Shown here: piece by piece, positions 1 through 11,436 of the stretch
Numbering within the stretch: position 1 is the stretch's first letter
Layout: each line of letters opens with the position of its first letter
From: Aedes albopictus
Lineage: Eukaryota; Arthropoda; Insecta; Diptera; Culicidae
Direction of reading: 5' to 3'
DNA length: 64,000 bases
NCBI RefSeq assembly: GCF_035046485.1
Contig: NC_085137.1
Span: 12,230,252-12,294,251, forward strand
Notes under the pieces: model-generated
Told to the model about the DNA's origin: nothing
The model's input: the letters and a program-made list of their open reading frames with translations, nothing else
The model's database searches: none
Translations under genes and position numbers: made by a program

Positions 1-829
1 TATCATTATTATAACAAAATTGGGACACAATATTTATAACTGCAGAATAATTGAATTAGGTAATCATTATCGAATAGCTTTTTTTTAAATCGTGATAATT
101 ATAAATGTTGTCCTTGCGAATGATGAAACTGTACTTTTTCAATTCGTAATATGTTGTCCCAAGTTGGATCTTATAATAACAATGCAACACTTGTTTTTCA
201 TCTAAAAATTCTACTGTGAGCCCATACCCAGCAAAAATAGAGAAATTGTCGATAAACACTCATCAATATCAAAATAAGTTTTGATTACACGATATCCCAA
301 TACATATCATGTTATTACTTTGTGATTCACTTGTACCGAGGCAAATCCTGCTAGCTGGAGAATTATTATTCATTTCTAAAATCAACCACAAGATGATCTC
401 CCGCCAAGAGTATTTCTTGTGCTCCGGAGCGCAGGTTGAAAATAAGCGAAAACAGAACGAGAGAATCACAAACACGAAACAGTTTGTGTTTGCTTATTCC
501 TTTCAACGATGTTTCTACTTAGCACATGTAGGAAACCGTTGCTGTCTGTCAGATTTTATAGCTTCGATGTTCCTTTGTGTACCTAATTTCACTTTACTGC
601 GCTGCAGTCTTAAAATAGAAAAGCTGAAACGCAAAGAACACGAAGGAAAATGCACAAAAATGCCGTTGCGAAGCATTTCTTCGTTAAGCTACGAGAGTTA
701 CTTATTTGAATCAATCGTGGTATGCAAGTATGTATGTCGAATACCCGATAGCTTGAATCATGACAGATTAGACTCGGTTATATGGGGACTAGATAAAAAA
801 ATCACCCTGGATTATGAAGTTGAATAATA
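1..829. other. AT-rich sequence, no supported gene
   Basis: I see no coding, RNA or transposon signature here. A 172-codon plus-strand reading frame at 309-827 has no recognisable domain and a composition typical of chance frames. Confidence 0.6.
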
Positions 830-1854
830 ATTTCATTGGCTTTCTTGTGTTGGCGAAATTTCACTGGTGTTCTTTTCGGTGATTCCACCAGCATTCCATT
901 TGAAAATTTCTCCAAGAATTGTTTTTGAGGATTCGTCTAGGACCTCAATCTAGATCCAACTGTCGATTATCTAATCTAAAAATGCCATCTTCAATTTCTT
1001 CCGGAATTTATGGTGGAGGTTCCTCCAGAAACTTCAACCAACTGAGTAATCTACCAGGAATTCCATCTGGAGATTCCCCTACGCTTTCTTTCTGGACATT
1101 CTTCCAGAAACCCCATCTGTGGATTACACCGAGAATGCCACCATACATCTAGAAATTCATTCTACGGAATTTTTACTTGTGATTGCCTCCAGAAATTTCA
1201 TCTGTCCAGTACTCTGAAAAGGTTATCTTTTTTTCTTTCATGAAGTTCTGTTGGAGGATTCCTCCAAAAACTTTAACTGGAGTTTCTTCCAAGAAGTTCC
1301 TTCTAAAGATACCACCATGGATTCTTCCAGATGTCTTTGTTGGTTAATCTAGGGCTATGGAATTCGATCTAGGGATTTTTTTCTGCAACTCCTAAGGTAC
1401 TTCTAGAAGGAACTCATGAAAGTTCTCAGAAGAAACTTCTGAAGGATTCCGATACGGTATTCCTGAAAGATTTTCAGAAGAATCCTGGAAAATTTCCATA
1501 ACATAACACCAGGAGTGCTCTCAGAAGGAACTTCTGGAGAATTTCCACAAGACTGCTGTAAGATTTTTATAAGGTGTTCCTGGAAAAAAAAACTCAAAAG
1601 TAACCCTTGGAGTATTCGCAGAAGGAAGTCCGGGGGAATTTCTAGAAGAAACTTCTAGTTTCCCAGAAAGAGCTTCTGGAGAATCCCGGAAAGAGCTCCC
1701 GATGGATTGCTAGAATAAACTTTTGGAGAAGATTTCCAGAAGGAACTTTCGAAAGAAATACAATAAGAATTTTTTTGTCGATTCATAGGGAATCCAGCAA
1801 ACGCTCTAGGTAAATCCCAGATCGAAGTTACATAAGCAGTACATTTTCTCATAC

Positions 1855-2105
1855 TTGTGTTGAACATCAAACACCAAACTTCGGAGTACCCGTACCGAGA
1901 ACGACACCCGAAGCGGTTTACGGATTCTCACTTCGTTTCGCGCGGTACACGTGTACTGTACATATATGTTCGTACTTGCGTTAAAAAACGAACTCTGAAC
2001 ATAAGTACACGTTTGGGTACAGAATTGTGTGCTGGGATTTAAACACCAAGTCGGAGTTTAAATACAATAGTGCTTAGCGAGTTCGGTGTTCGTTTGGAAA
2101 GACAG
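1855..2105. mobile_element. Possible MITE inserted in the satellite
   Basis: This block is unlike the surrounding satellite. Its ends carry a weak inverted similarity (AAACACCAAACT near 1869 against the complement of AGTTCGGTGTTC near 2085). No target-site duplication is clear. It could equally be unrelated spacer. Confidence 0.35.
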
Positions 2106-2194
2106 CCCAAAGGTGCTTCTGTTGGAAATCTGAGAAAAAATACACCAGCATGAGTCCCAGAGGAACTACTGGGGAAAAAACTGGATGATCCGTA

Positions 2195-2249
2195 ACGAGA
2201 CGAACCAGCCAAGGGCTGAAAGTCTCTCTAATAAAGACAAATCAATCAA
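2195..2249 (+). mobile_element. Dead-on-arrival non-LTR retrotransposon 3' end (55 bp)
   Basis: A 55-bp insertion ends in an AATAAA signal and an ATCAATCAA tail. It is flanked by perfect 13-bp target-site duplications TGGATGATCCGTA at 2182-2194 and 2250-2262. The terminal sequence CCAAGGGCTGAAAGTCTCT recurs in the insertion at 29646-29690, so both come from one family. Family name unknown to me. Confidence 0.8.
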
Positions 2250-4680
2250 TGGATGATCCGTAGAAAGATTTCTTGGCGAATGCATGAAGGAACTTTTGGT
2301 GAAATCTAAGAAAAGGTTTTGAAGGAATCGCAGAAAGGATTTCCGGGGATGTCCCAGAAGGGATTTCAGAAAACAATCTGAGAATTCCAGTATTTCTAAA
2401 AAATCTCAAATGAATTTCAGGACGGAATCTCAAAAGCAACCCTTGGAGGAATTCACCTAAGTTAATCCCAGAGCAAACTCTTAAAGAAATCTCTGAAGAA
2501 ACTTCTGGAAAAAATCTAAGGGTCAGAAACATTTTTTTTTTTTTTTCGAAAACTGCCATCGAATTCCAAGAGATAATCAAGCAGTATGGAGTATCAGAGC
2601 TAACCTAGAGGAATCTTGGAAGGAATTGATTGTGGAAGCCTTAATGTCACTGTCAGAGATTACTCGGTTCTCCGATTAAGGACTTCCACCAGGACTTTAA
2701 CGTTTTCAAGCTTCTTTGTTTTCTCCGGTTAGGGAGAGAATCTTTCACTTGAGTGAACTTAGTCCGGAGTTCGGATTAATGATTACCTTGGAGCAAACTT
2801 TGAACTTAGTCTTTATTTGCATTTTTTACGGTGTGTATCCTAATCCTACATGTTTGTGAAGTATGATAATTTGCTTTCAAAGTGGTTATATAACGGATTT
2901 TTACATATCCCTTTCAAGTCATGGGATTTACAAATTGTGTGATTTATTGGTTCGAAAAGCGACTAGAAATTATTGGTTCCTTAATGGGTTAAGATCCAGA
3001 TCCTATTTTTACTCTTATGTACTATGTCCCTTTCGCTCTGATTTCCAGAAGGATCTTCTGGAGGATTCACAGCAAAAAATACTGGAAAATGTCCATAAGC
3101 AACACCACGAGTGCTCTCAGAAGGAACTTTTGGAGAATTTCGAGAAGACACCAGCAATATTTTCATGAGGCACTCCTACCCAGAAGTAACCGTTGGAGTA
3201 TTTCCAGAAAGTAATCCGGGAGAATTCCTAGAAGAAACTTGGAGTTTTTCTGTAGGAGCTCTTGGAGAATCCCAGAAAGCGCTCCTGGAGGATTCCAAGA
3301 ATAACCTTGTGGAGGATTCCCAGAAAGAACTCTTTGAAGCAACACAGTAAGAAATCCTGGAGAAATTCCAAAGACGATATTAGAAAGAATCCAGCTAAAA
3401 CTCTAGGAGAATCCAAGATCGAAGTTCCATAGGAACTCTTGCAGGAACTCCCAATAGTACTCCTGCTGGAAATCGGAGAGAAAATACTCCTGCAGGAATT
3501 CTAGAAGGACTCCTGAAAAGATAATTGGATGATCCCCAGAAACATTTCATGGCAGAATGCCAGACGGAACTTTTGATGAAATCCAAGAAACACTTTTGAA
3601 ACAATCCCAGAAAGCATTACTGGGGGATCCAGGGAAGGGATTTCAGAAAATAATCTGGGAAGAATTCCAGTAGGAATTTCTGAAAGAACTCCCAAAGAAA
3701 TTTCAGGAGTAACATCTGGGCCCAGAGTAAACTCTTAAAAAAATCTGTGGAGTTTTTCAGAAGGTGATCCTGGAAAATCCCAGATATTTAGAGCTCTTGA
3801 AGGATTCCTAGAATAACCTTATGGAGAATTCACAGAAAGAACTCTTTGAAGCAACACAATAAGAAATCCTGGAGAAATTCTAAACACGGTTTCAAAGGGA
3901 GTTCCGCAAAAGCTCTAGGAGAATCCCTGATCGAAGTTCCATAAAGAACTCTTGCAGGAATACCCAAAAGTACTCCTGTTGGAAATCTGAGGAAAAAATA
4001 CTCCTGCAGGAATCCCAGAAAAACTCCTGGAGAAATACTTGGATGATCCGCAGAAAGATTTCTTTCCGCGAGAGAGAACTTTTGGTGAAATCTATGGAAA
4101 AATCTATGGAGTAATCCCAGGATGAATTGCTGGGGGAGTCACAGAAGGAACTTCTCGAGCGATATCAGAAGGGATTTCAGAAAATGATCTGTGTAGAATT
4201 CCAGTAGGAATTTCAGCAGAAATTTCAGGAGGAACATCTGGGTAAATCTCAAAAGCAACCCTTGGAGGAATTTCAAGGTTGAAACCCAGAATGAATTTTG
4301 AATCCTGGTGGAACTTCTGAAGAAATCCCCGTAAGAAGTTTAAAAATAATCGAGAAAGGAAGACCTGAGTTAATCCCACGGGATTCTCTGAAAGAAATCT
4401 CTGAAAGACCTTCTAGGGTCAGGAGCCCTTCCAAGCGATATTCAAGCAAAGTGGTATGGAGCTAACCTACTTAGAAGAATTCCGGAAGGAATTGTTTGGG
4501 GAAACCGTAAAATAGTTCTGGAGCAATTCCAAGAAATTTCATAGACAAATAATCTGTGGAATTTCCTAAAGCCATAACAGAAGAAACTTCCAAAAGAACC
4601 TGTAAAGGAACTCCTGGAGGAATCTCAGAAGAAACTTATGGAACAATTCCTAACTGAAGGAAATCCTCCTTTGTGAGGAT

Positions 4681-4827
4681 ACTGAAATCGTTCTGGGAGA
4701 TGGATCATTTCGGGTAGTGTGCATTTCCCTCCGTGATTGTTTGCGTTTACTTTTTATTTCATTTTCTTTTTCATTCATACGAAACGTAACGATAGAACGT
4801 ATCCTGCCTGCGAAATCTAACATAATA
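4681..4827. other. Spacer, nothing recognised
   Basis: Short unique stretch between the satellite and the TA-flanked MITE. No gene or repeat structure seen. Confidence 0.5.
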
Positions 4828-5387
4828 CAGGGTGATTAGTAACGAGTGTCACACCCGGAAGCAGGTGAAATACTTGCTATTTAGAACTATATGGCAAGGG
4901 AGGCGAATCGAAAAATTATCGAGCTATGAGAAATAACAAAAATCAATGCAGTCGTAGTACCGTGGGGTGCCCTAATTTCGTGCGGGTCCAAATTTTGCTA
5001 ACTGATCAAATTTAGAAAGCATAATCAAGGAACTAATTGGTGAATTGTCAAAATTTTATTTTAGATATTGCAGTTGAAGTGAAATTTGGACGATTCTATG
5101 ATTATGATCTCTAAATCTTATCAGTTAGCAAAATTTGAACCCGCACGAAATTAGGGCTCCCCACGGTAATCAGAATCAGTATCAAGTTTCTTTGGATGTC
5201 TAAGTCAACATCCATTATAGTATTCGACCAATAACTTTCTGATAGTTTGTGGCTTTCAAATACCCTAGTAGAAAGTGATACTGTTGCTTGTTTTTGTTGG
5301 ATATTTCGTCCTACCTTGCCATATCGTTTTTATCTAAAAGTAGGATACACCTCCAATCGAGTGTTTCACTAGTTACCAGTCACCCTG
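4828..5387. mobile_element. Tc1/mariner-type MITE (560 bp, TA target duplication)
   Basis: The ends form terminal inverted repeats, CAGGGTGATTAGTAACGAGTG on the left against CAGGGTGACTGGTAACTAGTG on the reversed right. TA dinucleotides flank at 4826-4827 and 5388-5389. No transposase frame is present, so this is non-autonomous. A second MITE sits inside it at 4960-5166. Confidence 0.8.
4960..5166. mobile_element. Second MITE nested in the 4828-5387 MITE
   Basis: A 207-bp element with long inverted repeats starts CCGTGGGGTGCCCTAATTTC and ends with its near complement. TA flanks at 4958-4959 and 5167-5168. It is non-coding and must be younger than its host MITE. Confidence 0.8.
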
Positions 5388-5815
5388 TACACTGAAAAAA
5401 AAAGATCTTTTCCCTATCGTTTTATGACATGTGCACTGTGCAGCTGCAGACGAGATGTACCTACCCTAGCCTCCTATAGTGCAAGGAGCAGCTTGAATAA
5501 CGAGAACCAATGTGCAAGCAGGGACATGAGACAATGGGTAATTTATGGTTATTGGTTTTTATTTCTTTTTCGTTTTCCGTCCGCATGTTAGTCAAACCCG
5601 GACGGGTTGGGTCGGGTCGGGTGCTGCGTTTTTGACCTGCACTAGGGCGATTCTTGGAAAGTTACGCAATGGCGCCCAACTGTCGCAGCCAGTTGGAATT
5701 CTTGATTCTGCATTCCATCGAGAAAGTTATTTTCGGAGTTCATTTTAACACACACCAGAAAAAATTTGGACTTTTTCGGACAATGTTGCACATTGAGTCG
5801 GTTTTGAGTTAGCTG
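5388..5815. other. Unique spacer, no gene
   Basis: No domain, repeat or RNA gene is recognisable. A 67-codon plus-strand frame (5545-5748) has no supporting feature. Confidence 0.5.
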
Positions 5816-5961
5816 ATAGTTATTTATGTAACTAGTTGCAAAAAGTTGATTTTTTCAGCACGAGTCGTACATTTTTCCAACGAGGTTTGCTGAGTTGGAT
5901 AAATACGAAAAGTGCTGAAAAAATCGAGTTTTGCAACGAGTTGCATACAACATTTTATGCA
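5816..5961. repeat. Palindromic repeat, copy 1
   Basis: An imperfect palindrome pairs GTTGCAAAAAGTTGATTTTT with its complement around AAAAATCGAGTTTTGCAAC, with TCAGCAC/GTGCTGA arms. The same block recurs in direct orientation at 6571-6715. Likely a fold-back or MITE terminus. Confidence 0.6.
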
Positions 5962-6570
5962 ATGATTTTTTCATTATACATCTCAATTGAGTTGCGTTAT
6001 GAACATTATGCAACTATTTTTTCTTAATGCAACTCATTTAAGTTGCATTATGAACCAGTTCGGAAAAGTTGGCCATTATGATACCGAAATTAGTTGTGTA
6101 AAATAGAAATTTGAATCAGCGCTGTTATTGGTTGTGAGCTTCCCATGACGATGAACAAGTAGGCCCTTTCATCGTCACAAGACAAAACGAGCATTCACGC
6201 TCTTCGTCATGTCATTTTGCAATGATCAAGCGTCATGACGGAAACTTTCATATTGTTTTGAAATTAAAATTTTCATCTGGTCCAAGTAAATTTAGGCTAG
6301 TCGTTGTATTAACCATAAAGAGAGGATATTCATTCATGCTTTGAAGGATTTAAACAATGACAAAATCCATGAATGTTGTAGTAATTGCCTTGTTTACAAC
6401 CATGTCACGCTCCGTCATGACCGAAAAATGAGCGAATATTGTTAGCCTCTCTTGATCATTGCCTCCCGATTCGATGACATTGAGAGAAGCACTTCTGTAA
6501 AATTCGCGTGACGACTTGTGTTGACACTGACGCTTTCCAAGCCTGATTAGAATACCTACTGAATTGCATA
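5962..6570. other. Spacer between the two palindromic repeats
   Basis: Contains short GTTGC/GCAAC motifs (5962-6050) and partial inverted similarities around GATCA/TGATC at 6210-6460. It may be the interior of one fold-back element bounded by the two palindromes. No gene seen. Confidence 0.4.
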
Positions 6571-6715
6571 ATAGTTATTTATGCAACGAGTTGCAAAAAG
6601 TTGATTTTTTCAGCACGAGACGTACATTTATCCAACGAGGCTTGCCGAGTTGAATAAATACGAAGAGTGCTGAAAAAATCGAGTTTTGCAACGAGTTCCA
6701 TACAAAATTTTATGA
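6571..6715. repeat. Palindromic repeat, copy 2
   Basis: Direct repeat of 5816-5961 with a few substitutions, again an internal palindrome. It ends where the errantivirus-like LTR begins. Confidence 0.6.
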
Positions 6716-6721
6716 GTTAGG

Positions 6722-6985
6722 GATTTCTTTGTAACGAATCACTTTTTAAAAACTACACTTCTACACAATTTATTGTACGTACTTTACTTAACGACTACCT
6801 ACACGGAATTCTGGATCAAGAAAGAGAGCGAACCACGCTGCTGGTTCGCTTTTATGAACTAAACGTGCTTACCTAGCGCATTCCATGCGCCCTATCACCT
6901 GACTGCCGTGCCACATGGCGTGATGCGCCGTGGTTCGCGCCAACGGCTCCTATTGGCTAATTCACCTAGCAGGATTTCCTAACGG
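6722..6985 (-). mobile_element. Probable 3' LTR of an errantivirus-like Ty3/Gypsy element
   Basis: It lies directly downstream, in minus sense, of the F-type Env stop at 7023-7025, where a 3' LTR belongs. A purine-rich stretch (GACGGGGAG) precedes its inferred start near 6985, and it ends near CCCTAACT at about 6722. No second copy is in the window, so the boundaries are inferred from position and purine tract only. Confidence 0.45.
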
Positions 6986-7022
6986 CTCCCCGTCTGCTGG
7001 AAAGTCGTCCTCGGCTTTCAAA

Positions 7023-8122
7023 TTAAGGTTGTGGAATCAACTTGGGATACCTCGTGGAAGAAACCTCTGCGTTGACTTCTGATGCTGTGCTTCCCTCGGG
7101 CTGCTGTTTGGCGTGTGCAGATGGTGGAAATGCGGATGCATGAAATTTCTTCCAGGTGATGATCTTCAGGACCCCGATGATGATAACAATGATGATGATG
7201 ATCGTCAGCGTTGAGAATGTTCCGAAGGATAGCCACCCAAATAGATTGATTTTCCAGTGAATGTTGTCGGTTGTCAGATTGAGGTGTGCTATGTTGTCCC
7301 GATGCTCTAAGTGCTGCTCCTGTAAAAGCTCCAATGGGAGGCGATTTATGAATTTAACTGGAGTTACCTTTAGGCCTGTTGTTGGGATGAACGACTGGGG
7401 CTGCACATCATAATTGCGGTTTGCATATTCCTCTTCGTCGAGCTTCAGCGTACACTGTTGAAATTGTATGAGGAACGAGCCTTGTAGTTTACGTTCTTGA
7501 GCTGAACAGTTTGATGACATGAGGAGGTCTGCGGCATTAACTACGATGTTTGCGTCATCCACTCTTTTGATGAAATTTTTTCCATACGTTCGTTCTACGT
7601 TGCAATAGGCTGGTTTTCCGGTAATCAGCTGTTCGATACCTTCCGTCATTGGTTCTATTTGCGAGCTGGATCATATAAATAAATCCTTGGTTTTGGAACA
7701 TGGAGTTTGTGAAAGATAGGGTTTCGGTCCGTCGAGATAGAAGTTTGCATGCAGTTGAATCTTCATGTTATTCTGTACTATTGGTTCAATGAAGTTCAGT
7801 CTGTAGATAACGTTTTTGATCCTTGGGATTTTGAGGGTGTAAATAATCATGTCTTTGCTGTAGATTACATACACGCTGGCGATGTCCAATATACTGTCCA
7901 TGTTGTTTTGTTCGAGGCCGTCATGGGAAAGAAATTGCCTCGCGGTTATTAGCTCACGAGAGCTGATGATGCGGCTGCTGGGAATGTTTCTCCTGGCTAG
8001 GGTGATTGCCTCTTCTATGATTTCTAGCTGATTAATTAGTTCATCTAGGTTGAAAATGATATTTATCGAGTCGAATCCATCTAACGTCTCCGTTGTAATG
8101 TTGTCCTGATATTTAATCAAAG
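7023..8122 (-). pseudogene. env: Errantivirus F-type envelope, C-terminal part, interrupted by one stop
   Basis: Viral or retroelement membrane-fusion protein of the baculovirus-F/errantivirus Env type; the N-terminal portion is missing. Upstream in the same frame are the helical and cysteine-containing segments typical of this family. Near the C-terminus is a hydrophobic anchor rich in isoleucine and valine (about 7210-7160), followed by a basic, proline-containing cytoplasmic tail. A single in-frame TGA at 7671-7673 splits the frame. The 5' end is joined in frame, near 8080-8125, to a Pao-type pol segment, so integrase and the Env N-terminus are gone. It is followed by a presumptive LTR. 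A lineage-specific BEL env of F type is an alternative to a Gypsy insertion. Confidence 0.65.
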
Positions 8123-8573
8123 AATAGCATACCGCAGCAAAGGCATATTCAGAAGCATCTACAAATGTGTGTATCTCAAATTCATGCGCTAAATCTCCCA
8201 AAAGTTGTCTCGGTATTTTAATCGACGCAGCTTGTTTGATGTTTGCGCACCATTGTTGCCATCTATTGTTATTCTGTTCACTAATTTTAGCATCCCAATC
8301 CTTATTTTCAGAGTGTAGAAATTGCATAAGTATTCTTCCATGGATTGTGAGATTGGATATGAATCCCATTGGATCATAAATACTCATAACGAATGCCAAA
8401 ATTTCTCTTTTCGTTGGTAATCGAGACATGCTCAAAACTGCCTCGGGAATTTATGTGAAGTTTAACTTGAAACTGATCCAATCTTGTGAAGTATTCCAGT
8501 ATATACCTAGAACCTTTTCTTCAAATGCTTCTTTATCTTCAAATAATTTTACTGATCCTTCTTGCAGCCTATC
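8123..8573 (-). pseudogene. pol: BEL/Pao pol: connection and start of Pao/RNase H region
   Basis: The stretch containing MSIYDPMG, SNLTIHG and the later FVDASEYAFAAVCY motif is the conserved region after the RT fingers and palm of BEL/Pao polyproteins, ending at the beginning of the RNase H-like part. It continues the RT at 8574-9611 but in another frame: a stop lies at 8574-8576 and a frameshift near 8440. The rest of RNase H and all of integrase are deleted at the Env junction. Confidence 0.75.
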
Positions 8574-9611
8574 TTAAGATAATGCTGCTAGCAGACCTCG
8601 ATTGTTTGATACAAAATTACGTATGAAAAAAACAGCATTTTGATGGATCTCTATCACATCCTTCACAATTTCTGTCGCCTCCTTTAGAGTATTAAAACTG
8701 TCGATATAATCATCGACATAATGCTGTTTTACCACTGCATTCACCGCCTTGGGTTTTAATTCTTTATATTTATCGGCATTATGGTTTTTGACGATTTGAG
8801 CGCACGCTGGTGAGCATGTTGATCCGAACGTCATAACCTGCACCGGTTTCTTATTTTGATCAAAGTTCCGGAATAAGAAGCATTGCTTCTTTTGATCTTT
8901 CTCATTTATTTTCACTTGGCAAAACATTTCTTTAATGTCGCCCGCTACTGCAACCTTTCCTTCTCGGAATCTCAACGCGACTCCAAATAATGATGTTGTC
9001 GCGTCTAGTCCTGATATTAACGCGGAGTTAAAGGATACTCCTTTATTCATGGCCGCTGCGTCAAAAACTAACCGTGGTTTAGGATTTGGTTTATTTTTGT
9101 TAACCACAATAAAATGAGGTAAATAGTAAATTTCCTCTTTCCACTTTGAAATTTCTTCTTCGGAAAGCTTTCTGGCATATCCCTTTTCTATATATTCATG
9201 GATTGTATTATTCATCCATTCTTTAATTTCGGGTTTATCTACATACTTATTTTCTTGATTAGTCAAACGCTTATGAGCCTGTGTATAACTTTCTGGAAAC
9301 TTGAAATCGTCTTGTTTCCATAGCAAACCGATCTCGTAACGATTGCCATCGTATTTCAATGTTTTATCTACTATTTCCTTGGCTCTGATTGATTCCTTAG
9401 ACTCAGGGAGTCTTTCAGGAACTCTTACGCCAAATTCTTCCGTGGAAAAATAATTTTTCATCATTTCGTGCATTTTTTCTTCCTCTTTGATCATCATTAC
9501 ATGATTCTCATGAACACCTTCAGTTATGTTTCCGAAAATCAACCAGCCGAGTGGAGTTTCAAATGCCATCGGCTTATTAGGACCCGAAGATCTCTTGTTC
9601 ATTGGTAACAT
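8574..9611 (-). pseudogene. pol: BEL/Pao reverse transcriptase (element A)
   Basis: RNA-templated DNA polymerase of a BEL/Pao retrotransposon, 345 open codons. It begins with the ETPLGWLIFG region that follows protease in this clade. It then shows YLPHFIVVNK, the [10 protein letters not shown] palm motif and the catalytic YVDD box near residue 300. Relative to element E a few residues are missing just before the MTFGS motif (in-frame deletion). It is cut off from the upstream protease by a one-base frameshift near 9627, so element A cannot make a full Gag-Pol. Closest relative in the window is element E (31380-31901). Confidence 0.9.
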
Positions 9612-9625
9612 TAAATGGCTGTGAT

Positions 9626-10381
9626 TCAGCCGATTAAAATTCTTGGTCGTGCTCGCTTATAACTGCTAATGGGAAGCCTGCTTAGGTATGGGAAATCCGC
9701 ACACATGTCTTGATAGTCAACAGTTTGCATAGGTAATTGCAAATTTTCGACTGTTCTAACCTCGTCTAGACTATACTCCTTAAGATTTGAGCCCATGATC
9801 TTAAATTTCACCCTTTCACTGGACTCCTCTATTTTTGAATAGTTTTGGGTCCATGTTATTTTCAATGGATCCGGTATTCCTTCCAGCCGGAGTTGATTCG
9901 TCACTTGTTTATCGACCAAAGTTAATGATGATCCTGGATCGATAAATGCAAAGGTTTCGACATGATAGCCGTTATTCCTTGGAGTTACTGGAATAATTTG
10001 ATAAAATACTTGCGTCCTGAATTGATAATGCAAGTTTGTTAATGCTACTGCAGGTTTATTTTCAGTACCTTTTGGATTATTTTTCATATTTTCCTCATTT
10101 CTCGATCGGGGGAATTGAGTAAAATGTAGCATCTTATGATGTTTCCCTTGACATCCCATTATCCCACATCTTTGCTCTGATCTGCATACCCCGTTGTGTT
10201 TTATTAAACACATAAAGCATGCTTGAATCGACCTAATGCGTTTGTGCCTTTCCCACGGAGTTAACTTTTTAAATTGATGGCACTCTTTAATGGTATGTGC
10301 TCCATTACAAAGGTAACAACGACCTCTTGCCTCTTGATGTACATTTATTCTGTTTCGCCGTTCGAATGGCTGTCTGGACAT
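9626..10381 (-). pseudogene. pol: BEL/Pao zinc knuckles and aspartic protease (element A)
   Basis: The first part holds CCHC-like cysteine/histidine clusters (CYLCNGAHTIKECH, then CFMC..H...C) that bind RNA in the nucleocapsid region. The second part holds the aspartic protease with the FIDPGSSLTLVD active-site motif typical of BEL/Pao. The frame is continuous with gag at 10421-11383 except for one stop. A near-identical copy at 43830-44780 is open across that point, showing that gag and protease share one frame in this family. Confidence 0.85.
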
Positions 10382-10420
10382 TTCTCTCTGAATATCAGCT
10401 CTTGGTTTTAAAAATTGGAG

Positions 10421-11383
10421 TTAATCCTTTAAAGTTACTGTTTTAACTGCTGTGTGATTAAACTCCATCCATTTTATTTGCTGCTCATATGGCAGCTTTG
10501 ATGCAATGTCGTCTATCAGACGTGGATCACGCAGGTATTCCTCCTGCTTCATTGCTGTCAAGTGAGACACCAAATTTTCAAGGGCATCGGTAATCTCGAT
10601 GATTGTACCGGGTTCACTAGGGCGTATCCTTTCTATCTCTTCTCGTAGTTCCCTGTGGATCTTACGAAATTGTCCAAATTGTTTTTCTAATCTATCTATA
10701 ATTTGCTGGACATTCGAAGGGTCCAGCATTAACGCTTGAACACTTCTTGCGGCCTTTCCACTTAAGGTTTGTTGTAAACTAATGATATTTTCCGAATCGG
10801 TGTATTCACCCGACTGGCTAGTTTCTATGAATCTACGTTTAAATGCCGGCCATTCTCGGGCTTCTCCGCAAAAGGTAGGCAGTATTTGTAGCTGCCGTTT
10901 CATCATGATTGATATTGCCCTTGCCTCACTAACGGCAGTTGGTTTAGAGGCTTCAGACATTGCCGGATCCGATACTTTACGTGAGGATTGCAACACATTT
11001 GCGAGGCCCTTTAAAATGTCTTGCCTCGTATCCTCTTCCTTTTCCTTATTTTCGAGCTCTTGTTTGACGTTGTCCAATTCGAGCTCTAGCGAAGTCGCAT
11101 GGAGCTCAGCACCTTTCTGGGCCTTAGCTTTAGCTCCCAACTCTGTTTGGATTGCCATTAACTCCTTTTTTAATTGTAGTATTTCCATGTAATCAGCATC
11201 ACATTGGATACATAGCCAGGGCTCTGTCGTTTCCGGCAACTTTTCAAGTTTCGCACAGCCGAAGTGGAACCAACGATCACACTTATCACACTGCACCAAA
11301 TCTTGAATGTCGTCCGGGCGAGTGCACAACCGACAATGCCCCTGGTCATTAATAGAAAAAACAACCTTTCGTTTATTCGACAT
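10421..11383 (-). pseudogene. gag: BEL/Pao Gag with N-terminal PHD finger (element A)
   Basis: Structural protein of the particle. Residues 17-61 form a complete C4HC3 PHD-type zinc finger (C17, C20, C32, C35, H40, C43, C58, C61). It is followed by a long charged coiled coil (about 65-125) and the conserved BEL Gag core with LPTFCGEAREWPAFKRRF and LPYEQQIKW motifs. The frame ends at a TAA at 10421-10423 where the element D copy has TTA, i.e. one nonsense change. It lies downstream of a 53-bp repeat leader. A PHD domain on Gag suggests chromatin or protein binding; the role is inference. Confidence 0.85.
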
Positions 11384-11436
11384 GATGATAAGTTCTGGTA
11401 AATATTTCCTTTGTGGACTGTTCGATGTAGTAATTT

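Larger units (their letters stand above)
830..4680. repeat. Degenerate GGAATTCC/CCAGAAGGAA-type satellite tract
   Basis: About 3.8 kb is built of diverged short units around TTCCAGAAGGAA, GGAATTCC and CTTCTGGAGAA. From 830 to about 1380 the units read mainly in the TTCCTCCAGAAA sense. From about 1390 onward they read mainly in the complementary, purine-rich sense. Apparent reading frames on both strands (for example minus 2242-2580 and 4104-4379) only translate the repeat and are not genes. The tract is interrupted at 1855-2105, 2195-2249 and about 2600-3040 by non-repeat DNA. Confidence 0.75.

Noticed and set aside
309..827. 172-codon plus-strand open frame
   Set aside because: No domain, no neighbouring frames, composition of chance translation. 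Not called a gene.
1390..4680. Several 60-110 codon minus-strand frames in the satellite
   Set aside because: Translate the short repeat (FLEILQ/GILPE-like patterns); not genes.
10782..11192. 136-codon plus-strand frame (and its twin at 44981-45391)
   Set aside because: Exact shadow of the Gag coiled-coil region on the opposite strand.
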